A stretch of 6,466 nt of DNA from CAWEHT01 sp963808455 (GTDB taxonomy: Bacteria > Chloroflexota > Anaerolineae > CG2-30-64-16). The position numbers were made by a program, and so were the translations under genes. The stretch lies in NCBI GenBank assembly GCA_963808455.1, contig CAWEHT010000362.1, forward strand, positions 1-6,466. Direction: 5' to 3'. Shown in pieces: positions 1 to 5,888 of the stretch. Position 1 is the first letter of the stretch; the number at the start of each line of letters is the position of its first letter. The notes below the pieces were generated by a model. The model had not been told where the DNA came from. It searched no databases and saw only the letters and a list, made by a program, of their open reading frames with translations.

Positions 1-1
1 A

Positions 2-70
2 CTCTTTTGCCTGGACCTGGTGCGGCCGAAGCTCGGCGCGAGACGCCCCTACCCGGCGCGGGCGCCTTGA
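2..70 (+). CDS. Possible 3' end of an upstream gene (partial)
   Basis: From base 2 a reading frame is open for 22 codons and stops with TGA at 68-70. Twenty of the 22 third positions are G or C, about 17 first positions and 13 second positions. This order (third > first > second) is what translated DNA of a GC-rich genome shows. The peptide ends in PYPARAP and is too short to recognise. The AT-richer promoter-like DNA begins immediately after its stop, which fits a gene boundary. It could still be chance, since only 69 bases are visible. Confidence 0.4.
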   Translation, partial: LFCLDLVRPKLGARRPYPARAP

Positions 71-79
71 CTATTCGTC

Positions 80-155
80 CCTTATCAGAGCCTTATGCCC
101 CTTCAGCGAACCCTCAGCGAACCTTCATGGCTTCTGAACACTGCTTCCCTATGAT
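80..155 (+). promoter_or_regulatory. Activator-type promoter with 11-bp direct repeats
   Basis: The decamer TCAGCGAACC occurs at 103-112 and again at 114-123, and a third half (TTCA) starts at 124, so TTCA/CTCA recurs at 102, 113 and 124. Upstream, CCTTAT occurs at 80-85 and 91-96, also 11 bp apart. Direct repeats at 11-bp spacing are the usual sites of OmpR/PhoB-family response regulators. A -10-like TATGAT lies at 150-155 with no good -35 hexamer 17 bp upstream, which fits an activated promoter. A start near 162 would leave a leader of about 48 nt before the gene at 210. The regulator is not in the window; its identity is inference. Confidence 0.55.
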
Positions 156-209
156 GCGGATGTAGCGTGGCTCGGGTGGCACGGCAGGCTTTTCAGAAAG
201 GAGTCCGGC

Positions 210-740
210 ATGGTGAGCAGTATTCAGAGCTATGACTCGACTCAGCAGACCAGCGCAACGCCAGGCTGGTCGACGGAGACTCTGACCGACAAGCAGGAGT
301 TGACCATCGACTCGATCCTCTCTAAGTATGACTCATCGAGTCTGACGTCCAGCGACGCCCAATCCATAATGGATGCTTTGCGCAAGGCGGGCATCCCCAT
401 GGGATCGGGGCTGCGTGATGAAATGAAGACGGACGGGTACGACCTGAAGCAGGTGGCGACACTGGCGCGCCAGGCACGGCAGCAGGATGGGTCGTCTTCC
501 AGCTCGAGCAATTCCACGTCCGGCGCTTCCAGTTCGAGCAGTTCCACGTCCAGCACCTCCAGCTCGAGCGCATCCGACTCCAGCGGAGGGATCAACGTCT
601 CGGCTCTGCAGAGCTTGCAGTCCATCCTAGGCCAGTTCGATCTCTCGAACATGACCTCTGACCAGCAGAGCGACTTGACCTCGCAGTTGCAGCAAAGCGG
701 GCTGCTGCAATCTGGAAACATCATCGACCTCAGCGCCTGA
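210..740 (+). CDS. Ser-rich small protein with duplicated helical motif, unknown function
   Basis: The ATG at 210 has a good ribosome site, AAAGGAG at 197-203, six bases upstream. The 176-residue product has no signal peptide or membrane segment and is 27% serine (48 residues). Two similar helical segments, residues 35-62 (SILSKYD...AGI) and 138-165 (SILGQFD...SGL), align without gaps over 28 positions with 9 identities and several conservative changes. They flank a Ser/Thr/Gly linker at about 94-127. The first copy continues into a charged stretch with RDEMKTDGYDLKQ. The D-x-S/T-rich turns recall short EF-hand-like hypothetical proteins, but no calcium loop can be shown. Base composition is less GC-rich than the following operon. 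The repeat-bearing promoter suggests two-component control. I do not recognise a function. Confidence 0.85.
   Translation: MVSSIQSYDSTQQTSATPGWSTETLTDKQELTIDSILSKYDSSSLTSSDAQSIMDALRKAGIPMGSGLRDEMKTDGYDLKQVATLARQARQQDGSSSSSSNSTSGASSSSSSTSSTSSSSASDSSGGINVSALQSLQSILGQFDLSNMTSDQQSDLTSQLQQSGLLQSGNIIDLSA
499..588 (+). repeat. Three 30-bp imperfect tandem repeats in the Ser linker
   Basis: Three consecutive 30-bp units start at 499, 529 and 559, each opening with CCAGYTCGAGC. The first two differ at few positions; the third has diverged in its second half. Each unit encodes ten Ser-rich residues, so copy-number change would alter the linker between the two helical motifs without shifting the frame. 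Confidence 0.75.
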
Positions 741-763
741 ACCCGGCTACGAAGCCATCGTGA

Positions 764-805
764 ACCCGTTCCGGTGTAGTAGTGCGGGGCCACATCGGAA
801 CGGGT
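764..805 (+). terminator. Strong hairpin after the Ser-rich gene, likely terminator
   Basis: ACCCGTTCCG at 764-773 pairs perfectly with CGGAACGGGT at 796-805. The stem extends inward to 14 pairs (764-777 with 792-805) with one G-U, closing a 14-nt loop. It lies 24 bases after the stop at 740. The downstream DNA is only mildly T-rich (TGTGTTGCGTCT), so it lacks a classic U tract. It may end transcription weakly or protect the 3' end of the mRNA. Confidence 0.6.
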
Positions 806-922
806 GTGTTGCGTCTATCCCTTCGCAAAGCACCGCGGATCGGCCACACAAGACCCGTGAGTAACCCTCCTGTCCTCTTGCCGGCACCATCGACCCCGTC
901 TTGCCTGCGGCTGTCCCACGAC
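806..922. other. Intergenic stretch with no recognised content
   Basis: Between the hairpin and the next promoter I see no RNA gene, repeat or convincing reading frame. A minus-strand frame at 730-939 overlaps the hairpin and has no ribosome site. Confidence 0.6.
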
Positions 923-951
923 TTGACGTTTCCGCTCAACGTGATTAGACT
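923..951 (+). promoter_or_regulatory. Sigma70-type promoter of the transport operon
   Basis: TTGACG at 923-928 (5 of 6 consensus) is separated by 17 bp from TAGACT at 946-951 (4 of 6). Transcription would begin near 958, giving a leader of about 95 nt before the GTG at 1053. It is the only good hexamer pair seen between the first gene and modA. Confidence 0.6.
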
Positions 952-959
952 CTGACGAG

Positions 960-982
960 GCTTAGCCAGACTCTGACTAAGC
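960..982 (+). promoter_or_regulatory. 23-bp dyad at the transcription start, likely operator
   Basis: Arms GCTTAG (960-965) and CTAAGC (977-982) enclose a second dyad, CAGA (967-970) and TCTG (972-975), around a central C at 971. Ten of 11 base pairs are symmetric; only 966/976 fails. The inner 19 bp has the form TTAG-N11-CTAA. A decamer, AGACTCTGAC, occurs both in the dyad (968-977) and across the -10 (947-956), 21 bp apart, so two protein units could bind on one face of the helix. The position over the start point suggests repression. The 19-bp TTAG...CTAA outline resembles DtxR/IdeR-family sites; it does not resemble the TATAT-type ModE box. Regulator identity is inference. Confidence 0.6.
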
Positions 983-1039
983 TGACCGGCCTTAGCCCTT
1001 ACACGTTCCCGCTTTGCCGTCCCGAGTACGGCGTTTTAT

Positions 1040-1045
1040 GGAGGA
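1040..1045 (+). promoter_or_regulatory. Ribosome site that fixes the modA start at GTG 1053
   Basis: GGAGGA ends seven bases before GTG 1053. The in-frame ATG at 1038 overlaps this site and the TTG at 1014 has none, so both upstream starts are unlikely. Starting at 1053 also places a clean lipoprotein signal at residue 1. Confidence 0.8.
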
Positions 1046-1052
1046 TAGGAAA

Positions 1053-2081
1053 GTGAACGTTCGTCGTTTTGCCCTGGCATTCTTGCTCGTCGCGCTGGTT
1101 CTGGGCCTGGTAGCCTGCTCCGGCGCGGCAACGCCGGCGGCCACGCAGGCACCGGCTGCGCCCTCGGCGGTCCCTGCGACAGAGGCGGCCCCTGCCCAGC
1201 CGGCCACGGCTGCCCCCACAGAAGCGGTGGCTGCACCGGCAGCTACCTCGGCCGTCAGCCCGACGGTGGCCGCGGCGGCCGCCTCGACGGGCCAGGCGGC
1301 CTCATCGCCACGCACGCTGACCGTGTTTGCGGCGGCCTCGCTGACCGAGTCATTCAACGATCTTGGCAAGCAGTTCGAGGCAGCCAACCCGGGGGTCAAA
1401 GTCATCTTCAACTACGCCGGCTCGCAGCAGCTGAGTGCCCAGCTGGTGCAGGGTGCGCCGGCGGATGTGTTTGCCTCGGCCAACACGGCAGAGATGCTCA
1501 CGGCGATCAAGGGTGGGACGGTCGTGTCGGGCACGCAGAAGGTGTTTGCGCGCAACCGGTTGGCCGTGATCTACCCCAAGGACAATCCGGCCAAGATCAC
1601 GGTGCTGGCGGACCTGGCCAAGCCTGGGTTGAAGATCGACCTGGAAGACAAGTCGGTGCCGGCGGGTGCATACACGCTGAGCATGCTGGCCAAGATGAGC
1701 AAGGACCCGGCCTACGGTGCGGACTACCAGGCGCAGGTGCTGAAGAACGTGGTCTCGTATGAGACGGATGTCAAGGCTGTGGTGAGCAAGGTCAGCCTGG
1801 GCGAAGCCGATGCGGGGGTGGTCTACACGACCGATGCCGCTGCGGCAGCGAGCCGGCTGGGGGAGCTGACGATCCCCACCCAGTTCAATCAGATTGCCAC
1901 CTACCCGATTGCTGCGATCGACAAGGCGCCTGAGCCGGACCTGGCGCAAGCGTTCGTGGCGTTTGTGCTGTCGGATGCCGGGCAGCAGACGATGGCCCAC
2001 TACGGCTTCATCACGGTGGCGGGCGCGGCTGCGACGCCGGCAGCCAGCCGCGGCGGGGACCGGCTGAGCAGGTTGTGCTGA
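1053..2081 (+). CDS. modA: ModA-type molybdate/tungstate-binding lipoprotein
   Basis: This is an extracytoplasmic binding protein that captures molybdate or tungstate for an ABC importer. From GTG 1053 the product is 342 residues. A signal peptide (NVRRF, then a hydrophobic stretch) ends in lipobox LVAC with Cys22. An Ala/Pro/Thr linker runs to about residue 87, and the ModA domain fills about 88-322. Anion-binding positions known from E. coli ModA have counterparts: Ser96 in AAASL, Ser124 in NYAGSQQL, Ala204 in VPAGAYT and Tyr258 in VVYTTDA. The domain closes with AHYGFI. The last residues (ATPAASRGG) form a second low-complexity linker. The TGA at 2079-2081 seems to result from one base missing near 2055-2059; without it the frame runs on into the next binding protein. 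No ModB or ModC is nearby; the permease and ATPase downstream are of the FecCD/FecE type. Confidence 0.9.
   Translation: MNVRRFALAFLLVALVLGLVACSGAATPAATQAPAAPSAVPATEAAPAQPATAAPTEAVAAPAATSAVSPTVAAAAASTGQAASSPRTLTVFAAASLTESFNDLGKQFEAANPGVKVIFNYAGSQQLSAQLVQGAPADVFASANTAEMLTAIKGGTVVSGTQKVFARNRLAVIYPKDNPAKITVLADLAKPGLKIDLEDKSVPAGAYTLSMLAKMSKDPAYGADYQAQVLKNVVSYETDVKAVVSKVSLGEADAGVVYTTDAAAAASRLGELTIPTQFNQIATYPIAAIDKAPEPDLAQAFVAFVLSDAGQQTMAHYGFITVAGAAATPAASRGGDRLSRLC
2055..2059 (+). other. Apparent frameshift joining the two binding proteins (one base missing)
   Basis: One extra base in or beside the G run at 2055-2058 would read SRGGGPAEQVVLTDQGG and link the ModA frame to the following gene with no stop. 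As given, the ModA frame ends 13-14 codons later in non-homologous residues. Confidence 0.6.
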
Positions 2082-3016
2082 CGGACCAGGGCGGGAAGCA
2101 GGTGACCATCCAGCAGCCCGTGAAGCGAATCGTCAGCGCCTACAGCATGGCGACGCTGTACGTGTACGCCCTGGGAGCCGGCGACCGCCTGGTCAGTGCC
2201 TCCTTGCTGATGGGCAACGACCCGGGCATCAAGCCCCACCTGGCCCTTCTGAAGCCCGATCCCACCCAGATGAGCAGCGTTGGCGGCCAGCAGAACACCA
2301 ATGTCGAGGCCGTGGCGAAGGCCAACCCTGACCTGATCCTAACCAGCGTGCGGTCCAGCGGGCAGGACCCTCTGGCAACGCTCGGCGTGCCGATCCTGCG
2401 CTATCAGGGCGAGACCATGCCGGCACTGGAGCAGGCCATCACGCTCACGGGCGCGGCCCTGGGGCCAGACGCTCAGGCGCGGGCCGGCAAACTGGTAGCC
2501 TACATGCAGGGGCGCCTGGATGCCATCAAGGCGGTCAGCGACCAGTTGCCGTCGGGCCAGCGTATGCGGGTCTACGTGTCTGGCACGTCGCCGTTGAAGA
2601 CCGCCGGTAAGGACATGCTGCAAGCGGAGGAGGTCCAGCTGGCCGGCGGCACGGACGTGGCGGAGGATGTTGCCGGCTACTGGCCGCAAGTCAACCTGGA
2701 ACAGGTGACCCAGTGGGACCCGCAGGTCATCTTCGTGGTGCCCTACAACGGCGCATCGGTCGAGGCGATCCTCGACAGCCCAGAGTGGGCCAACATCACG
2801 GCTGTGAAGAACAAGCAAGTTTTCATGCTGCCCAAATACCTGGGACCGTGGGACACGCCCATCCCGGAAGCCATTCTGGGCATCGACTGGATGGCCGGCA
2901 AGCTGTTTCCCGACACGCCTCTGCGCCAGGGCTGCACGGACCGCGTGACAGGGTTCTACCAGGAATTCTATGACCTCAGCATCCCGGCTGCGGACGCGAC
3001 GGCGTTGTGCCAGTAG
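2075..3016 (+). CDS. Class III (BtuF/FepB/MolA-like) substrate-binding protein
   Basis: The product is a periplasmic-binding-protein-2 fold, the type that feeds FecCD/BtuCD-class importers of siderophores, cobalamin, haem or, for MolA, molybdate and tungstate. The domain opens with TDQGGKQVTI and PVKRIVSAYS, has the usual ANPDLIL strand, the central long helix around ALEQAITLTG, and ends with ILGIDWMAGKLFP and a C-terminal helical tail. As given it is 313 residues from GTG 2075, overlaps modA by 7 bp, and has no signal peptide, lipobox or ribosome site. That is abnormal for an exported protein. The frame is open upstream through PAEQVV, and an Ala/Pro linker lies in the ModA frame, so I infer that it is the second domain of a ModA fusion of about 654 residues. 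The permease starts four bases after its stop. Confidence 0.85.
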   Translation: MLTDQGGKQVTIQQPVKRIVSAYSMATLYVYALGAGDRLVSASLLMGNDPGIKPHLALLKPDPTQMSSVGGQQNTNVEAVAKANPDLILTSVRSSGQDPLATLGVPILRYQGETMPALEQAITLTGAALGPDAQARAGKLVAYMQGRLDAIKAVSDQLPSGQRMRVYVSGTSPLKTAGKDMLQAEEVQLAGGTDVAEDVAGYWPQVNLEQVTQWDPQVIFVVPYNGASVEAILDSPEWANITAVKNKQVFMLPKYLGPWDTPIPEAILGIDWMAGKLFPDTPLRQGCTDRVTGFYQEFYDLSIPAADATALCQ

Positions 3017-3020
3017 CGCC

Positions 3021-4046
3021 GTGAATCCATCTGCCGGCGGCCAGCGGGAAGGGGGGCTGCGGTTCTGGTGCCTTCTCGTTTTTCCAATCCCGCTGGCCGT
3101 GCTGGCGCTCGGGCTGGGCCGCTATGAGATCGGCCCGACGCGGTCTTGCAAATCATAGGCAGGGCGCTTGCCGGCCAGCCGGCGCGCAGCGCGGCCGACA
3201 CGCTCGTGTTGTCGGTGCGCCTGCCGCGCATCCTCGCTGCCCTGCTCATCGGCGCCAGCCTGTCCGGCTCCGGCACGGCCTTCCAGGGGATCTTCAAGAA
3301 CCCGCTCGTCAACTCCAACCTTCTGGGCGTGACCTCGGGCGCGGGTTTTGGCGCGGCCCTGGCCCTGTTGCTGACGGGCAACACCTGGTTGGCCAGCATC
3401 AGCGCCTTCGCGTTCGGCATGCTGGCGGTCTTGCTGTCTTTCAGCGCCGCACGCGGGGGGCAGCTCGCACGCCCTGATGCTGACGCTTTCGGGCATCCTG
3501 GTGGGCTCCTTCTTCACCGCGCTCACGTCGCTGATCAAGACGCTGGCCGACCCTCTGGACACGCTGCCGGCGATCACGTTCTGGTTGCTGGGCAGCCTGA
3601 CCAATGTCACCTGGCGATCGCTGCCGGCCCTGGCCGCTGTCACGGTTGTCGCCTGTGGGGTGTTGACCCTGCTGCGCTGGCAGATCAACATCCTGTCGCT
3701 GGGCGACCAGGAGGCGATCGCGCTGGGGGTGGATGCCCGCCGCATGAAGATTCTGATCACCGGGCTGGCGTCGTTGATGACGGCCGTCGCTGTGGCGACC
3801 GGCGGTCTGATCGGCTGGGTTGGCCTGGTGATGCCGCACGCCGGCCGGCTCCTCGTCGGCCCGGACCACAAGCGCCTCTTGCCCCTCTCGTTCAGCCTGG
3901 GCGCGGCCTTTCTTCTGCTGATCGATACGCTGTCGCGGACGGCGCTGGCCGCCGAGGTGCCGTTGGGCGTGTTCACGGGGATCATCGGCGTGCCGGCCCT
4001 GTTCTGGCTGCTGCGCCGCCGGAGGGCGGGCTGGGAATGGAACTGA
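3021..4046 (+). CDS. FecCD-type ABC permease, read across two frameshifts
   Basis: This is the membrane subunit of a BtuC/FecCD-family importer. Restored, it has about 341 residues, normal for the family. GTG 3021 starts VNPSAGGQ, with the first membrane segment at about residues 15-33. Family landmarks follow: RLPRILAALL, FQGIFKNPLV, LLGVTSGAGFGAA, LPAITFWLLGSL, ILSLGDQEAIALGV, GWVGLVMPHAGRLLVGPDH and EVPLGVFTGIIG. The frame changes at about 3140 (base missing: GPT then VLQIIGR) and in the G run 3455-3460 (one G too many: SAARGG then SSHALMLTL). The ATPase start overlaps its stop by 10 bp. An alternative ATG at 2970 would overlap the preceding gene by 47 bp and add unrelated residues. The sequence resembles the group that includes H. 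influenzae MolB more than classical FepD, by eye only. Confidence 0.85.
3038..3099 (+). repeat. 12-bp perfect inverted repeat at the binding protein/permease junction
   Basis: CGGCCAGCGGGA at 3038-3049 is the exact complement of TCCCGCTGGCCG at 3088-3099, with 38 bases between. It sits in the first codons of the permease, just after the binding-protein stop. In RNA it would form a stable stem. Such stems between binding-protein and permease genes can stabilise the upstream message and lower permease expression; that role here is inference. Confidence 0.5.
3137..3143 (+). other. Apparent frameshift in the permease (one base missing)
   Basis: The frame from GTG 3021 reads RYEIGPT and then leaves homology, ending at 3158. 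A frame starting at 3143 continues VLQIIGRALAG. One added base between 3137 and 3143 (for example ACG-GCG-GTC) joins them. Confidence 0.75.
3455..3460 (+). other. Apparent frameshift in a G6 run of the permease (one base extra)
   Basis: Removing one G from the run of six gives ARGGSSHALMLTLSG, restoring the permease. This is the longest homopolymer at any of the breaks, a common place for indel error and also for slipped-strand mutation. Confidence 0.8.
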
Positions 4047-4922
4047 GCGTCGAGCGCCTGGGATTCTCTTTCCGCCCGGGACAGCCTGTCCTGGCCGACG
4101 TCTCCTTCGCGGTGGGCGAAGATGCGGTGGTGTACATCCTCGGACATAACGGCTGCGGCAAGAGCACGTTGTTCAACTGCCTGGCCGGCATTTATGCGCC
4201 GCAGGCCGGACAGATACTTCTGGACGGCCAGGACATCGCCCGCTGGCCGCACCGCCGCCGTGCCCTCTGGATCGGCCTGGTGCCGCAAAATCATGCGGCG
4301 GCCTTCCCCTATTCGGTGCGGGAGATGGTCCTGATGGGCCGGGCCCCACACCTTGGGCCTTTCGACACGCCGGGCCGCGAGGATTATCGCCGGGCTGAGG
4401 AGGCGGTGTCGGCCGTGGGGCTGACAGGGCTGATCGACCGCAGCTATAACGAGCTGAGCGGGGGCGAGCGCCGTCTGGTGATGGTGGCGCGTGGGTTGGC
4501 GCAGGATTCCAACTTGCTGCTGCTGGACGAGCCAGATGCCTACCTCGACCCGCGCAACCAGCATATCGTGCAGGAAACGATCGTGCAGCTGGCACCAGCG
4601 CGGGCGCTCTTTCATCATCACCTCGCACGCTCCTAACAGCGCGCTCCTGTACGCCGATCGCGTGATCCTGATGAAGGGCGGGCGCGTGCTGGCGGATGGG
4701 GCGCCGGATGACGTGTTGACCAAGGGGCGCCTCACCGAGGCATATAACATGCCTGTGGAGGTGTTGTACGACGTGGCCGGCGGCTCCCGGCGGGCGCGGG
4801 CCATCCTGCCACAGCGCGCCGCCGGCGGCGCGCTGCGAGGCGCCGGCGGTGACGGCCACCGTCCGGGTGGCCAGGGCGTTGCCCCTGACCCGTGCGGGAG
4901 CGGAGAAGATGCGGCTGGCTGA
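4037..4922 (+). CDS. FecE/MolC-type ABC importer ATPase, read across a frameshift
   Basis: This is the cytoplasmic ATPase that powers the FecCD-type permease. From ATG 4037 it shows Walker A GHNGCGKST (residues 36-44), Q-loop VPQN (Gln84), signature ELSGGERR (139-146), Walker B LLLLDEP (to 166) and D-loop YLDPRNQ. The given frame ends at 4636 with ALFHHHLARS. Deleting one G at 4602-4604 restores the H-loop segment FIITSHAPN and the end of the domain, LLYADRVILM, GRVLADGAPDDV and YNMPVEVLYDVAGG. The restored frame stops at 4922 (294 residues), but third-position GC falls after about 4850. The true end may be a TGA at 4850-4852, reached through one more indel and overlapping the next start as GTGA (about 271 residues). 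Confidence 0.85.
4602..4604 (+). other. Apparent frameshift in the ATPase before the H-loop (one base extra)
   Basis: Dropping one G from this run changes ARALFHHH into ARRSFIITSHAPN, which contains the family's conserved switch histidine. Both sides are clear parts of one ATPase domain. Confidence 0.8.
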
Positions 4923-5768
4923 TGCCTTCGAGGTGCGGCCCAGGGACGTGGTTGCTGTCGTGGGCGGCGGCGGCAAGACCACGCTCATGTTCAGGCTGGC
5001 AGCCGAGCTGGCGGCTGCCGGCTGGCGCGTCGTGACGACTACCAGCACGCGCCTGGCCGCGGGCGAAGCGAACCTGCTGCCGGAATGCCTGGTTCAGGCC
5101 GATGGGCAGGTGCGGCTGGCCGAGTTGCGCCGGGCGCTGCGCCGCAGCCGCCACGTGCTGGCCGTGCGCAAGGTCGTCGCGGAAGTCAACCTGGCAGCCG
5201 GCCTGCCGGTGGCCGAGATCGAGCAAATTGCCGCGCTCCCCGAAGTGGACGCCTTGATCGTGGAAGCCGACGGTTCGCGCCAGCGGCCCCTCAAGGCACC
5301 GGCAGCTCACGAGCCGGTCATCCCATGCTCCGCGACCATCGTCATCCCGGTGGTCGGGCTGGACGTGCTGGGCAGGCCGCTGACGGATGATTTCGTGCAC
5401 CGGCCGGAGCTGGTGGCGAACCTTGCCGGCGTGGCCCTCGGGCAGCCGGTCACCGAGAACGATCGTTTCGGCTGTGATCGGGCATCCGCTGGGCGGGGCC
5501 AAAGCAACGCCGCCCGCCGGCCGGGTTCGCGCCTTTCTTGAACAAAGCGGAGAGCCAGGCGAGGCGGCGAGCCGCCCATGTTATCGCAGAAATGCTGTTG
5601 CAGCGGCCCTGGATAGAGCGGGTCGTCGTCGGGGCTGCCGCCGCACCGGACCCGGTGGAGGCCATATGGCGAAGATCGGGGCTCTCGCTGCAGGCGGACG
5701 CGGCCGACGGGGGGTACATTGCCGAACTGGCCGGGCTGGTGGACGGCTGCCTGGCCGCCACGCCTTGA
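4849..5768 (+). CDS. yqeC: YqeC-family molybdenum hydroxylase accessory protein, read across two frameshifts
   Basis: YqeC is linked by gene context to maturation of selenium-dependent molybdenum hydroxylases; its exact reaction is not established. Visible marks are the P-loop GGGGKTT, TTTSTRLA, IVEADGSRQRPLKAP followed by AHEPVIP, VGLDVLGRPL, VHRPE, and the late GHPLGGAKATPPAGRVRAFL then NKAES. The last two lie in different frames: one A too many at 5458-5459 and one T too many at 5538-5539. Restored, it is 285 residues from ATG 4909 or 305 from GTG 4849. ATG 4909 has GGGAG at 4896-4900 and puts the P-loop at residue 19, as usual for the family. GTG 4849 has GAGG at 4837-4840, and high third-position GC (17 of 19 codons) suggests translation from there. 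A longer C-terminal tail than usual follows the NKAES segment. Confidence 0.85.
5458..5459 (+). other. Apparent frameshift 1 in yqeC (one base extra)
   Basis: Dropping one A turns the off-family VTENDRFG into VTETIVSAVIGHPLGG, which is family-like. Confidence 0.75.
5538..5539 (+). other. Apparent frameshift 2 in yqeC (one base extra)
   Basis: Dropping one T joins RVRAFL to NKAESQARRRA, a conserved YqeC segment. The given frame otherwise runs on to 5884 in unrelated residues. Confidence 0.75.
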
Positions 5769-5888
5769 AGCGGGGGGCCGCAAAAGCTCGGGCGATGCCG
5801 AAAGGGGAAGGTATGCATGGTCCCGGCAGGGTCGCAAAGAGGCCACGGCAGCCGCATCGTTCAAATCTTCGAGGAGAGCGGTAGACGC

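Noticed and set aside
499..588. Short CRISPR-like array
   Set aside because: The 30-bp units are contiguous without spacers, inside a gene, and encode an in-frame Ser linker.
730..939. Short minus-strand frame between the two transcription units
   Set aside because: Overlaps the hairpin at 764-805, has no ribosome site and no recognisable content.
958..1052. Possible riboswitch (for example a Moco element) in the operon leader
   Set aside because: The leader is only about 95 nt and its only clear structure is the DNA-like dyad; the multi-stem layout of the Moco motif is not visible.
1014..1052. TTG 1014 or ATG 1038 as the modA start
   Set aside because: Neither has a ribosome site; ATG 1038 overlaps the GGAGGA that serves GTG 1053, and both put charged residues before the signal peptide.
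2055..2081. Programmed frameshift between modA and the second binding protein
   Set aside because: There is no slippery heptamer or downstream stimulating structure, and the other five breaks in the operon have the same simple indel character.
2970..3020. Earlier ATG 2970 as the permease start
   Set aside because: It overlaps the binding-protein gene by 47 bp and adds residues (TSASRLRTRRR) unlike permease N-termini; GTG 3021 lies just after the stop.
3122..4804. 560-codon minus-strand open frame over the permease and ATPase
   Set aside because: It lies opposite genes with clear family motifs, has no recognisable domain, and is explained by few stop codons in GC-rich antisense DNA.
4173..5502. 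Long minus-strand frames over the ATPase and yqeC
   Set aside because: Shadows of plus-strand genes; rich in Arg, Pro and Ala with no domain or ribosome site.
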